NCBI RefSeq assembly: GCF_023973825.1
Contig: NC_090116.1
Coordinates: forward strand, 558,001-622,000
Direction of reading: 5' to 3'
Source of the DNA: Plasmodium brasilianum
Lineage: Eukaryota > Apicomplexa > Aconoidasida > Haemosporida > Plasmodiidae
DNA: 64,000 bases
Shown: in pieces, positions 44,328 to 55,695 of the stretch
Position numbering within the stretch: position 1 is the first letter of the stretch
Layout of the letters: each line of letters opens with the position of its first letter
Translations under genes and position numbers: made by a program
The notes under the pieces: generated by a model
Seen by the model: only the letters and a program-made list of their open reading frames with translations
What the model was told of the DNA's origin: nothing
The model's database searches: none

Positions 44328-47300
44328 TTGCACAAACTGGAAATGGATAAACACTCGTTGGGGTATGAGCATGCTGACCATAGGGGAAGTTCCAAATATG
44401 TAAGTAACGAAAATGTATCACTCATTAGTGGAGTGAACACAAGGGTGTGCAGCACAAGAAGCAGCGGTAGCAAAAGCGGAAGCAGTAGTAGCAGCTGCAT
44501 TGTCGTTGATGGGACTGTCTTCAAAAATCATAATGAGCGAGAAACTGAGTTTATCCGCTCCTTCGTCCATCCGGTTTATCAATGCGATGGAAAAGACGTC
44601 CAATATGATAACGGTAAAATGGAAGAAGATAAGGGAAAAAACACTAACTACAATCATAACAGCTCTCATGGGATATGCAACACGATCGATATATGCAGCA
44701 CACGTGGTATATATAACAAACATGACTTGGGTGAAGCTCGAGCCGTAGCAGAGAGTGATAATAATAGTTCTATTCCTCATTCTCGTAAGCCTGAAGAAGA
44801 CCACAAATCAACAAACAACTTTGAAAATGTAGAAGTGAGTACGAATGAAAAACTTAGCTACTTTCCAGTTAACGCTAATGATGTAAGGGAAAAGGATAAG
44901 GATAAGGAAAAAAGGAGGAACGGATCAGATGACTATATACCCAACCCACCATGTAACAGTACATCGAACAATGAGGATACAAGTAATAACTGTGCTGACA
45001 AGAGTAATAGAAAAGTAGACCAACCGGAATGTAGAAACAAATCCAATTTTGTCATTATTAAAAAACTATGTTCTCCCTTAACAAATGTAGATAGAGACAT
45101 AATGGTACAAAATAAATATACGATAGATATGAATGATCAAGAGGGTGATAACTTATCTATGTTGAGTAATAATGAATGTGGGAAAAACAATTCAACGTAT
45201 GAAAATTGTTATAATTTTAATTCTAATAATACATCGGATGCTCCATCTGACAATAATCAAGGGAGTAAAAATGTAGTTGACTCGTTTTCAATGATTTTAA
45301 ACCCTCAGAATGATATAACAGAACATGATGAAACCCACTGTAGCAATTCTACAACAACAACAGCTGCTACTACTACTACTGCTACTACTACTACTACTGC
45401 TACGGCTACTACTACTGATACGGCTACTGCTACTGCTACGGCTACTACTACTGCTACGGCTACTACTACTGCTACGGCTGCTACCACGTCTTTCTCTTCC
45501 TACAGTAATATAGATAAAAACGAGACACGCCAAATAAGCAGTCTCGAAACAGTCAGCTGCTTAAGTGACAAATGCTATTCCAATCGTATCAAAAGTGAAA
45601 TGATACAAAAAGATGAAAAATGCTGTGAAAGGAATACTCTAAGTGAAGACTTGTATAACTTAAGCTGTAAGAACTATGGAACATCTAACGAAAACAATCA
45701 TAGTAATGAATATATTAACAATTTTTACAAAAGTGAGATCACCTCAAGGGCTTGTATTGACAGCGATCATAATGATAAGGTGGAATATCAATTTAGGGAA
45801 AAGGAAACATTGAATAACAATGGCAGCAATATCAGTAATGATAGTAGGAGCAATAATGAAAGTTGGCAGGACATTACACATAATAATAAATTAATAAATG
45901 AGCTCAATTTGTTTGAAGCCAAAAAAGGGTATAATACATCAAAAAATAGTAGCTTTCTAAGAAACGATGTAAATCAGGAGAGACCTAACTTCCTTTCGAA
46001 AAGTAATAAGGAAGAAAATTTTCAAGAGTATGCTACTGAGGAGGATCTATCAAAAGAGAGGAACCACCGCATAGCAGTGAAAAAGGAATATACCATAGAC
46101 ATGGGAAAAGAGAGATCTCAAATTATAAATTTTGGGGAGAAAAACGATAAGTTAAATCTCGAAAAGAATGACAAGCAGTTAAATTTTGAAGAGAAAGACT
46201 TATGCATGCATTGTACAGATGATACCAACAACGGAAAGGGTATAAAAACTGAATTCAGAAAAACATGTGTACATAAAATACAAGCTTTAAAAGATGTAAA
46301 AGTGCACGGACACACATACACACCTGAAGATGTGTTAACTAACAGTGTTTGCCAAGGTGGAGTTAACAATACGAATAGTGGATATAGCAATGACGATAAA
46401 CCGATTAAGATTGTTTCTTATTTGAATAAGACGGGTAATAGGAATGAGCTTATGTTACTAAACTTATGTAATGTTAATGATGCACACACTAAGAGTGGGA
46501 ATAATGGATATCATAGTGGATATTATAGTGGCGATCAAAGTGGATGTATTAATGGACATCATAGTGATTCCCACAGTAACAGTGATAAACACGTGAATCA
46601 TTTCTTACCAAACGATGACGAGTACTATGGAAATGCGAATGCTAACAACTCAAACACACAGGGGGATTCAAGTGGAAATTTCCCTCAGAGAGGAAGGAAA
46701 AAGTACAAGAGAAAAATAAAGCTCGAAATGGTCAAAAAATGCAAAGCCGCAAAAGTTAAGGAAGAGAAAAAAGAAAACACAGAAGATGAAGCAGACAGGG
46801 CTAACAGATCCAATGAAAGGGCATTAAAGAAAAACGTTAAAAAGGAAGAGAAAGAAAAAGCAATGAAAAAGAAAAAGAAGAAAATTCCAGGAAGAATATA
46901 CAAAGTCATTGTGAGGGGTAAGGAATGTTGGAGGGCGGAATGGCTTGTCCGAAAAAATGGCGCAGAAGGAATTAACGTAGATACCCAAAATTGTATTACC
47001 CCCAATTTGAACAGAGAAAAAGAAGTGGGCTTCCATTCACAGTACAACAATAGCATGAAGGATGATTATAGTGAAAATAATAAAGATAACAAAAACAATT
47101 TTACTAAAAAAAGCAAGCAATTTTCTGTGTCAGTATATGGTTATGAAAATGCTAAGTTATTTGCGTTGTTTGAACTTATTAAATATAATTCAGTACCGGA
47201 CAGGTTAATGGAAGAAGCAAATATATGCATTCATAACATAAAAAAAAATTTACTAAATCCTAAGAGTTCATCTTATAAGCCTTTTAGTGGTCAGTTCTTG

Positions 47301-48632
47301 CATTTTCTTTTGACTGATGAGAAAAATGAATGTTCTTCATTATTTTATAAAAAACTGGAGGAAAACATTAATCAGAATTTTAGTAAGTACACTGATGCTG
47401 CTTCTAGTCGTGATAATAAAGGGGACGAGTCCCTCAATGGTAGTAACGTTTACCGATGTAATGACAGTAATAATGTACACTGCTTCAGATACAACGATAG
47501 TAACAACGTTCATCGTTTCCTAGACAGTGATAGCAATAACGTACGCCACTTCGGATGCAATGACAGTAATAATTCTTACCGCTTCGAACATAATGATAGT
47601 AATAATATTTACCAGTACCATAGGGATTCTTATCTGAATGCTAAGGAGAAGAAGGAAAGCTCTGACCAGTCAGCATTTTTCTATGATGGAAATAATTTCA
47701 GTAGCAACGTTAATTATAGCAATAGATGTAACCCCTCATACAATACAAACAATCCATCAATCCATAATTTAAACAATTTAGTTTATAATATAAACTCGTA
47801 TGACTTAAATTCTAGGCATCTAGCTAATGCTTCTATGATAGACAGAAATGCGTTCATGAATTTTTCTAGAAATTCTAATCCTAATTATAAAATTGAACAA
47901 AGAAGAGATATTCTATACAATAACATCAGCAGTAATGCCAGCAAATATATAATTAATGGTAGCAATAATGATAACAGTAATGATAACAGTAATGATAACA
48001 GTAATGATAACAGTAATGATAACAATAATGATAACAATAATGATAACAATAATGATAACAATAATGATAACAATAATGATAACAATAATGATAACAATAA
48101 TGATAACAATAATGATAACAATAATGATAACATTACTGATAGCAGTACTCATAACACTACTAGTAACAGTAATGCTAATAATACCTGTCCATACAGAAAC
48201 AGCTTCTTCCGTGAAGCGTTAAACGGATTGAAGAGTAAGCAGAGTAACGCGAGTTACAGTTCAGGCTTTATGTATGACACTGGTAATTCCAGAGATACAG
48301 CTACAATTATGAGATGCGGTACGTCCACAAACCCTTCCCTGCATACTTCCTTGGACATATGCACTACTAGCATTGACACCTCTAGCAATGGCAACACCTG
48401 TATGAACAGCCACTGTGATATAAGACGTGCTGCAGATAACCTACAAAGAAATTCCATACTGTACAGAACGTTTTTGAATTCGAATACTCACAACATGCAT
48501 AATGAAATTGCCAAAATGAATCCTAACTATTCAACAAAAATTCAGAATCATAACAATATCATGTTTAACCATAACCTTAGCTTTAACCCTATAAATTGCA
48601 GTGGTCGTAACCTCCATAGCGTAAATACTTAG
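44328..48632 (+). CDS. ApiAP2-type DNA-binding protein, 1434 aa
   Basis: Apicomplexan AP2-family transcription factor, identified by one AP2-like domain at about 854-955. The first part is PGRIYKVIVRGKECWRAEWL. The second part, KSKQFSVSVYGYENAKLFAL followed by FELIKY, matches the ..W.a.....gk.k.kkFsv.kyGfe.Ak..A...r pattern of ApiAP2 domains. The two halves are separated by about 55 residues of Asn/Asp-rich insertion, where the canonical domain has only a short loop. A basic stretch just before it (KKKKKKIPGR, plus earlier RGRKKYKRKIKLEMVKKCKA) should give nuclear localisation. The remainder is low complexity: Thr/Ala from (ACT)n at about 338-388, DSNNVHRF-type repeats at about 1040-1090, and NSND/NNND tetrapeptides at 1211-1268. 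The start could be Met-1 or Met-6. Target genes cannot be inferred. Confidence 0.82.
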   Translation: MHKLEMDKHSLGYEHADHRGSSKYVSNENVSLISGVNTRVCSTRSSGSKSGSSSSSCIVVDGTVFKNHNERETEFIRSFVHPVYQCDGKDVQYDNGKMEEDKGKNTNYNHNSSHGICNTIDICSTRGIYNKHDLGEARAVAESDNNSSIPHSRKPEEDHKSTNNFENVEVSTNEKLSYFPVNANDVREKDKDKEKRRNGSDDYIPNPPCNSTSNNEDTSNNCADKSNRKVDQPECRNKSNFVIIKKLCSPLTNVDRDIMVQNKYTIDMNDQEGDNLSMLSNNECGKNNSTYENCYNFNSNNTSDAPSDNNQGSKNVVDSFSMILNPQNDITEHDETHCSNSTTTTAATTTTATTTTTATATTTDTATATATATTTATATTTATAATTSFSSYSNIDKNETRQISSLETVSCLSDKCYSNRIKSEMIQKDEKCCERNTLSEDLYNLSCKNYGTSNENNHSNEYINNFYKSEITSRACIDSDHNDKVEYQFREKETLNNNGSNISNDSRSNNESWQDITHNNKLINELNLFEAKKGYNTSKNSSFLRNDVNQERPNFLSKSNKEENFQEYATEEDLSKERNHRIAVKKEYTIDMGKERSQIINFGEKNDKLNLEKNDKQLNFEEKDLCMHCTDDTNNGKGIKTEFRKTCVHKIQALKDVKVHGHTYTPEDVLTNSVCQGGVNNTNSGYSNDDKPIKIVSYLNKTGNRNELMLLNLCNVNDAHTKSGNNGYHSGYYSGDQSGCINGHHSDSHSNSDKHVNHFLPNDDEYYGNANANNSNTQGDSSGNFPQRGRKKYKRKIKLEMVKKCKAAKVKEEKKENTEDEADRANRSNERALKKNVKKEEKEKAMKKKKKKIPGRIYKVIVRGKECWRAEWLVRKNGAEGINVDTQNCITPNLNREKEVGFHSQYNNSMKDDYSENNKDNKNNFTKKSKQFSVSVYGYENAKLFALFELIKYNSVPDRLMEEANICIHNIKKNLLNPKSSSYKPFSGQFLHFLLTDEKNECSSLFYKKLEENINQNFSKYTDAASSRDNKGDESLNGSNVYRCNDSNNVHCFRYNDSNNVHRFLDSDSNNVRHFGCNDSNNSYRFEHNDSNNIYQYHRDSYLNAKEKKESSDQSAFFYDGNNFSSNVNYSNRCNPSYNTNNPSIHNLNNLVYNINSYDLNSRHLANASMIDRNAFMNFSRNSNPNYKIEQRRDILYNNISSNASKYIINGSNNDNSNDNSNDNSNDNSNDNNNDNNNDNNNDNNNDNNNDNNNDNNNDNNNDNNNDNITDSSTHNTTSNSNANNTCPYRNSFFREALNGLKSKQSNASYSSGFMYDTGNSRDTATIMRCGTSTNPSLHTSLDICTTSIDTSSNGNTCMNSHCDIRRAADNLQRNSILYRTFLNSNTHNMHNEIAKMNPNYSTKIQNHNNIMFNHNLSFNPINCSGRNLHSVNT
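45340..45490. repeat. (ACT/GCT)n trinucleotide tract in the ApiAP2 gene
   Basis: Encodes a Thr/Ala string. Antisense frames are Ser- or Val-rich shadows. Confidence 0.85.
47960..48135. repeat. 12-bp coding repeat (aatgataacagt / aatgataacaat)
   Basis: About fourteen tandem units encode NDNS then NDNN tetrapeptides near the ApiAP2 C-terminus. Confidence 0.92.
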
Positions 48633-48670
48633 AACATTAGCAAAAAAGCCCTACGCTCATGCATACATAC

Positions 48671-49050
48671 GGGCATATGCCTATACATACGGGCATATAC
48701 CTATACATACGGGCATATACCTAAACATACGGGCATATACCTAAACATACGGGCATATACCTATACGTACGGGCATATACCTAAACATACGGGCATATAC
48801 CTATACATACGGGCATATACCTAAACATACGGGCATATACCTGTACGTACGGGCATATACCTAAACATACGGGCATATACCTATACGTACGGGCATATAC
48901 CTATACGTACGGGCATATACCTAAACATACGGGCATATACCTAAACATACGGGCATATGCCTATACATACGGGCATATGCCTATACATACGGGCATATAC
49001 CTAAACATACGTGCATATACCTAAACATACGTGCATATACCTAAACATAC
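48671..49050. repeat. 20-bp minisatellite, 19 copies
   Basis: Perfectly phased units gggcatatacctaaacatac, with variants at three positions (atac/atgc, ctaa/ctat/ctgt, aacatac/acgtac). The last two units start gtgcatat. It begins about 40 bases after the ApiAP2 stop codon, so it is in or near its 3' UTR. It is not CRISPR, because there are no unique spacers. Confidence 0.97.
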
Positions 49051-49486
49051 GTGCATGCATATACACACACACGCGGACATATATACCCATACACGAGAGG
49101 ACACTTTTACACTAATTGCTCCGCTATAAGAAAATCGGAGCATTTTTCCATTATGCTAGAGATAAAGGAATGTCTCCCAAAAAACAGAATTATTTGAAAC
49201 GAAACATCATAGGAATAAATTTGTTCCTTGTTAGAATTTATGTAACACGTTTAATAACGAAAAATTCAACAACTCTAAATAAATCCATTCATCGAGTATA
49301 CTTATCACTACGTTCGTATTAAAATGATGCAAAAACTGTTATATAAAAGTATGACATAAATGTTGATAGATTTTTTTTTTTTTTTTTTTTTTTAAAAAAA
49401 AATATACACCAAAAAAATAATAAACACAATGGGAAGCTGTCCAGCTTTTAAAAGGTTTATAATAACGTGTTCACACTCGCACGTAC

Positions 49487-49533
<47 letters not shown>

Positions 49534-49824
49534 TATTTACATGTATAGGTATTCGTGTACACATATGTTCACGAATACAAAAAAAGGATAAAAACACTGC
49601 CTTTTGAACTGCTCATTTGTCCCTCCACTGTGCGTCTAACCATTTACATGCCTACCTATTTAATACCTACGTAATACCTGAATAAGCTCCTCTTGCACAC
49701 TACTCCACTCCACTACTTTCATAAGCGTATGTTTACTTCTTACTTCAAAACGGAAGAGCACAGCTTGTATATACTTGTTACAAATACCCACTCTTACATG
49801 AGTGCCTCCCCCTTTTGCGCAGCG
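49051..49824. other. convergent intergenic
   Basis: Between the ApiAP2 array and the next minus-strand gene. Poly(T)/poly(A) lie at 49371-49402 and (TA)n at 49488-49528. The 68-residue open frame at 49116 has no recognisable feature and is probably chance. Confidence 0.5.
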
Positions 49825-50430
49825 CTAAAAGAGACCATAATTTATTTTAGCAATGTACAATTCCAAGTGCTCATAATCTTTTTGTTTATTTTTTAAACGT
49901 TCCGAGAGTACATTTCCAAAAATTATTGCCTGTTCATATTTTCCTGGAATTTTAATGTGTTCAAGATTATTTAAAGCTGAAAAAACATGATCATTGAAAA
50001 TTTCAATTCGTTTAACAATGTTCTTAAAATCTTCACTTTTTTTATATTTCGCGTGAAAGGTTGAAAGTAAATTTTTATTTTCTTTTATTTTGTCCACAGA
50101 ATCATCTACACTAATATTGTTAGTGATTGTATTCACATCCTGGACATTGTTATATGGATTTCGAGGTATCGTATGAACAGGTAAGCACGATAAATTATAA
50201 AAAGTACTACTTAAATTATTAATTGACTGTATTAAATTTACACAGTAGGATTTCATATCATTTATAAATTTGGCATATGGTAAATTATTTCTTAATTCAA
50301 AATTTTCTCTCATTGAAACGTTAGTTATATATAATATATTCGCCAATTTATTTGCAATGTTGTTAATGTTTATTTCCAACGGCTCGTTTATTGAATCCTC
50401 CTCTTTTTTGCCTTCACTCGGCACAAACAT
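49825..50430 (-). CDS. protein of unknown function, 201 aa
   Basis: Single-exon gene starting MFVPSEGKKEEDSINEP. Mainly helical, with Leu/Ile spacing (INNIANKLANILYITNVSMR, SYCVNLIQSINNLSSTFYNL), a Pro/Asn-rich linker (SCLPVHTIPRNPYNNVQDVN) and a C-terminal helical part (SEDFKNIVKRIEIFNDHVFS, KNKQKDYEHLELYIAKINYG). No signal peptide, membrane segment or catalytic motif. The size and helical character resemble small subunits of larger complexes such as Mediator, but I cannot show homology. Confidence 0.75.
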   Translation of the reverse strand: MFVPSEGKKEEDSINEPLEININNIANKLANILYITNVSMRENFELRNNLPYAKFINDMKSYCVNLIQSINNLSSTFYNLSCLPVHTIPRNPYNNVQDVNTITNNISVDDSVDKIKENKNLLSTFHAKYKKSEDFKNIVKRIEIFNDHVFSALNNLEHIKIPGKYEQAIIFGNVLSERLKNKQKDYEHLELYIAKINYGLF

Positions 50431-50945
50431 TTCGAGCGATAAATAAAAGAAGGGAAAATAGAAGGGACGGGAAAAAAGATGAACAGCTTTAACGTACTAA
50501 CTTCAGAGTATGCTTATTGTGAGCATTCTAATCAATTGCGCGATGATCGAACATTCACCAAGAGGAATGAGAGTCATTTGTTATAATTGTTACATGTTAT
50601 ATGTATAAGTACATATATATATGCACTAGCATTACGTTTTTTCAAAATGTGGAAAGAGGAAGAAGAAATACAAAAAAAAAAAAAAAAAAAAAAAAAGTAC
50701 ACATATATATACACGTATACATTAACATATGCATATACATATGCATGTACATATGCATGTACTTATTCATGTACATATATGTAAAAACGCTTATCGCCCT
50801 GCCCAGGCAAAGTGTTACGCTTAAGCTGCCTTCCCGCAGTGATAAAATTAAATTGACTTTATTAACAAACTTTCGGATAAAAAAACGAACAGAATAATAT
50901 TCAAATAAAGGTAAAAAAATACAAAAACGAATGGCACTTGTAATA

Positions 50946-50982
<37 letters not shown>

Positions 50983-51176
50983 GGGATGTTTCAAATTAGT
51001 AAGAAGCGTTTAATGGAGCGAAATGTAGTAGAATAAGTGGAAAGATTTAAGAGAAAGCAAAAGGAAGACGCTCATTTGTATGTAAGAATAATAGAGAAAC
51101 AAACGATGAATCAATATAAATACGATATTATTGCGTCATAATTGGTATGGATATATGACGAATGGACAGTAGATGG
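50431..51176. other. intergenic
   Basis: Between the 201-residue gene and the 3' end of TilS. Contains A runs at about 50671-50697 and 50959-50984 and no supported gene. Confidence 0.6.
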
Positions 51177-54100
51177 TTAGAGGGGGGCCATCTGAAATCG
51201 AATGCTATAGACGAAATATTTTTTAATGCTTTCCTTTTGAATTACTTGTCTCAAAGAAAAATTTTCATTTTTTATTTCATGAAATAGAAAGAAAAAAAGT
51301 ATATTATTTTTTGTTTTAAAATTAGAAATATGGACGACTGGTAAACAATATTTATATATGTAAGGTATGCTACGATTTGTTAAAAATTTTGTGGCCTTAA
51401 TATTTTTTTTTTCATAATAAACGTAATCCTCTTTTTTTAAATAGCGAATATGTATGTGAAACTTCTCTTTCTTTTTTTTTTTTCTCTTTCGAATGAATAA
51501 GTAGGTATGTTTTTTTTTTTTTTTTTTTTTTTTTTTTGTATCTCTGCCTTTGCATTAATAATATCTTTTCTATATATACGGGTAATCGTTGCTGATATGT
51601 TATCATGAATATATATAATGGAACTTTTCTGTCTAATTTCATGTGGTACATTTTTTTTTTCCATGTTTCCCTCTACATCTTCCTTCTCTTTACTGGGAAT
51701 GTTAATAATCCGGAAAAAATTATTATTAACGAGAATTTTATTTCGGGCGTTTAGATCTATAGTTATGAATTTCTGCTTCATGTCATTCTTTCGATTCAAT
51801 TGCGTCTGCTGTGGAGTTGCGTATATCACAGTTTGCATATCCTCACTATTGCTCTTCTTTGCGAAATGCTCGTTTTGTTTTAACTTATATTCGTTATTCA
51901 TATTGACACCATCTTTACACATTTGAGCATGCCCATATAAATAATTCTGGCGTACAAATAAAAACAGCGTATTGTAAACCCGTTCAATGTGCCTATAACT
52001 AAAAGAGCCACTTGCATACTTTTTTACGATATTATATAGTATTTCCATTTGAATAAATTTTGAAGGTAAAAGTAAAAACTCAAGAAAGTTAAAAATTTTT
52101 AAATAAACATTATTTTGATACATGATTTTATTGATTGTAATTAAATCGTTTCTTGTTTTTTCTAAAAAGAAGGAGTCATACAAACTATTCTGCATTTTTG
52201 TATACTCATTAATAAAGATATTATCTCCAGTAGTACTTCTACTTACAGAATCGTAATATTTATTTTTTAGGTATGCATTAAATATGTTATTATGATAATG
52301 CACATGTTCTTCTAAATTCTTTGCTTGAGATACCAAATTTTTTATTCGCTTATCTAAAGAGGGGTACATGTACACATGGCACCCTCTCATTTCGGAATTT
52401 TTGTCAGATACATTTACGTTGTTATTCATGCTGCTCGAGCTATTCATGCTGCTCGAACTATTCATGCTGCTCGAGCTATTCATGCTGCTCGTGCAATTCA
52501 CGTTATTCACGTTATGATCTCCATTTATGTTCATTTTTTTTTTTTTTTCTCTTCACTATATCTTTGATCAGACGCAGATAATATCGTATCGTTGTTCATA
52601 TAAAGAGATGAAAAAGTAGGCGTACTACCATCAACGCTTGGTGAAAAGGTGTCTAATCTACTTTTCACACCCCCTTTATCCTTTAATACGAAAGATATGT
52701 TCGGTATTACAACATGTCTAAGAAAATTTCTTGAAATATGAATCTTTTCATTTGATCGATCGAACATCCAACTTTTATTTATAGATCTCATGTAGTTAAA
52801 AAGGCTTATTTTATTTAATTTAACAAAAGGTCTGTATAAGAAACAGTTTTTAAAATATGTTAGGTATGTTATACCCCTTATATTTTTAATAAATATTCCT
52901 CTAAAAAATTGAAACAACACAGTTTCATTGCTATCATTTTTATGATGACCTATAAATACTAGAGATTTAATTTTTTTCAAAACATTCCAAATAGTACTGT
53001 CTAAGGAATGAAAATTCTTCTCATTCATACTTTGGCTTCTTAACAATATGTTCATAATATTTTTCTTACAACTAATCCTTATGTATGTGTCTATAGCTGA
53101 CGTGTACTTTTTGTACGTATAGTTGTGCCTTATGCCCAATGTACAGGGGAGGGCATTCACCATTTGGAAAATCCTTCCCCTCACTCGGTCACCCACCACT
53201 TGACCAGCCATCCCTTCTACAGATTTAACCATCTCTTTTGCCACTTCTACCGCTTCATCATCCGAACCACTCTTCTCCTCTTTGCATATCTGCCTGGTTA
53301 GCTCCACATACGAATTCCTTCGCCAGGTCCTTGCTAACAGTAAAAAATTGTTCATATTTTTATTAACGCCCTGACTTTCATTTTTCTTCCTCATCTTCCT
53401 CAAACTACTACTTGTTAATATTTTCGTTCTAAATTTCAAATTGTAAATCTTGCAAATATTTTTTAAAAATTTCCTTTCTGTCTTGCATTCATCTCTTGTC
53501 TTATGATTGCAATAAAGAACAGTAATGTTTTTTAAAATGGAGGCAAAAAAATGAACATGCTCAGATTTATTTCTGTAAATTAATTTGCTAATATCTACAT
53601 GAGTGTAGGTATATGCACTGTTTATTCTGTTCATTAAAGATGTATAACTGTCGCTATCTTTGTGTGCATACGTTATTATAATTTTGTAAATAACAAAAAG
53701 GAAGGAATAAAGAAGACACAGTGAATCTACACCTGCACTTACACTGAATAGTAAATTTTTTTTATTTTTTAAAAATGAAAAAAAATATTTGTTCCTCAGT
53801 GTGCACAACCAGTAGGCTTCCACGAGTTGTATCTCTTCTTGGTTTTCTACGTTTATTCCCTGTATTAAGTCCTTGCGCGGGGTAGCAAACGCAGAACCGT
53901 CATCTGTGCTGCCAACATTGTCAACACTACCAACACTGCCAACATTGCCAACATTGCCAACACTGCCAACACTGCTAACACTGCTAATCCTTGGACTTAT
54001 CAAACTGCTGTAGTTTATTTTCAATTCCTCTAGCTCCTTCGTCTTTTCGTCATTTTCATCATTTATTAATGAGCAAATATTTTTCAGAAAAAGTTTTCTT

Positions 54101-54399
54101 CGTATATCCCTCCTTTCCCCCCTTTCACTATCATCATCGTCTTCCTTTCCTGTGCATTCATGTTTGGTTAACAGCGTTTTTCTTTTTCCCCTTTCATCTA
54201 TTTGTCCCAACACAATATCGTTAATCTGTTTCTCTATTTTTAAATTAACATTCTTATTAAGTCGTTTTCTTTTTATGCTATCAAAATGTACTCTTAAAAA
54301 GTTTAAGTCTATTTTTGGTGCATTTTTTAAATATATACATTTTGTTAAGTACTCATGACAAATAATATATAAGATGTATAAAAGTAAAACGAGATGCAT
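51177..54399 (-). CDS. TilS: tRNA(Ile)-lysidine synthase TilS, one gene with two apparent homopolymer frameshifts
   Basis: ATP-dependent enzyme that converts C34 of tRNA-Ile(CAU) to lysidine so that it reads AUA; in Plasmodium the substrate is the apicoplast tRNA. The frame runs 54399-52531, then continues in another frame from 52534, then in a third to the stop at 51177-51179 (about 1075 aa in all). Domains follow bacterial order. An N-terminal leader MHLVLLLYILYIICHEYL looks like a signal peptide. The PP-loop is LLFSVSAGVDSLCLLYSF (about 218), where SGGxDS has become SAGVDS. Then come YCNHKTRDECKTE, IGHHKNDSNETVLFQFFRG (about 483), and DRSNEKIHISRNFLRHVVIP. The second part has the linker helix (YPSLDKRIKNLVSQAKNLEE) and LPSKFIQMEILYNIVKKYAS. 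The third gives the C-terminal tRNA-binding motif NIKATKFLTNRSIPYIYKYC followed by LPVVHIS (bacterial kkl..e..iP...R...Pvv). Both breaks sit in poly(A) runs. Confidence 0.9.
51510..51537. other. 28-base homopolymer with apparent frameshift in TilS
   Basis: T28 on + (A28 in the gene). Upstream the frame reads INAKAEIQ then Lys codons. The TilS C-terminal domain frame (HTYLFIRKRKK..) is reached only if the run has 29 (or 26) bases. Confidence 0.8.
52534..52548. other. 15-base homopolymer with apparent frameshift in TilS
   Basis: T15 on +. The first TilS frame ends SDQRYSEEKKKKK with TGA overlapping the ATG of the following frame. One extra A would fuse the two frames without loss. Confidence 0.78.
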
Positions 54400-54962
54400 T
54401 AATTATTTCATAATAACATTTTGCATCTTTTTTTCTCTTTCTTTTGTAGTCGATATTGCTACATAATATCCTCATAGCCTTCCACGTTTTTCATTATCAG
54501 AGAAACAAATGGAAGGAGTATTTTTTGCTTAAAGGATTTACAAAAAGGTAAAAAAAAAAAAAAAAAAAATCACTACTAAATTAATACATCAATAAATTTA
54601 TACACTAATGTGTTAATACGCTGATATATTAATACGCTGATATTTAATACACTAATATATTAATACGCTGATATTTAATACACTAATATATTAATACGCC
54701 GATATATTAATACGCCGATATATTAATACGCTGATATTTAATACACTAATATATTAATACACTAATAAATTAATACATTATTAAAAGGACACAAATGCAC
54801 AAATTACTCGGCTCAAAATAAACCTAAATATGCACAAAGTGTTGAATGTTCTACGTATTTCGGCTTGGGCTTTCCCTCAACTGAATTGAAGTTTTAGAGA
54901 GAAGGCTACTTATACTCTTTGCCAAGAATACATACATATATGCATACAGCATACCTACAGCG

Positions 54963-55002
<40 letters not shown>

Positions 55003-55206
55003 ACATATTTCCACGTCCTTGACACAATTTTATTTTTTCGAAAAACAAAAAAAAAAGGAAAATATATATTAAAAAGATTACCTAAAAAAATATAAAAATT
55101 TGCAAAGGGTAATGAACTCCCTAAAACGAAACATCGTCTCCCACCATTTTGTTCTGAGTACATTTTTTATGTTTTCTTCATTTAAGCAAAAGTTGAAGAA
55201 TTTATT

Positions 55207-55239
<33 letters not shown>

Positions 55240-55695
55240 ACAAATTTGTACAGGATATATATTGTGCCATATTGTACATGTAAATAGTATACCGTTCGTA
55301 CTGTATTACGTTACAAGCGTATGAACATACATACGCATATATACATATATGTTGGTGCATATGTAACTCCTTTGCTGACCCCTTTTTGAATATGAAACAA
55401 GTTCGTACTCCCGTAAAAAGCAAAAGTTTAAGTTTCTTTTCTCGGGGGAAAAATGCAAAATTACAAATTATGCTTAACCAGCGGATGAAGAATAAAAAAA
55501 GCCTATAACGAAGAGATTTTTTTATTTTTTATTTTTTTTTTTTTTTTTGGGGGGAGGAGTATGTGTTTGGGTTAACCCCAAAGAGGAAGGTATTTCTACA
55601 AAAGAAATGTACATGTGTACTGTAAATACCTCACTGTTACAACAAGCCTAGTTAATTACATTAGTATAGAAGGGTGAACAGGTGAAAGTGCGAAA
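54400..55695. other. head-to-head spacer between TilS and the TBP-like gene
   Basis: Contains a degenerate array of ttaatacgctgatat / acactaatatat units at about 54595-54785, (TA)n at 54965-54998, and T runs at 55203-55237 and 55535-55548. It holds promoters for both genes. No coding exon seen. Confidence 0.55.
54595..54785. repeat. degenerate minisatellite of taatacgctgatat units
   Basis: About twelve alternating 12-15 base units (atattaatacgctgat, atttaatacactaat) with point variation. Confidence 0.75.

Noticed and set aside
48671..49050. CRISPR array
   Set aside because: Units are contiguous 20-mers with no unique spacers, in a eukaryotic nuclear genome.
51437..52534. A separate 365-residue orphan gene overlapping the TilS stop codon by four bases
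   Set aside because: Its sequence continues the TilS domain order, and the junction is a poly(A) run. A bacterial-style ATGA overlap would be odd in Plasmodium.
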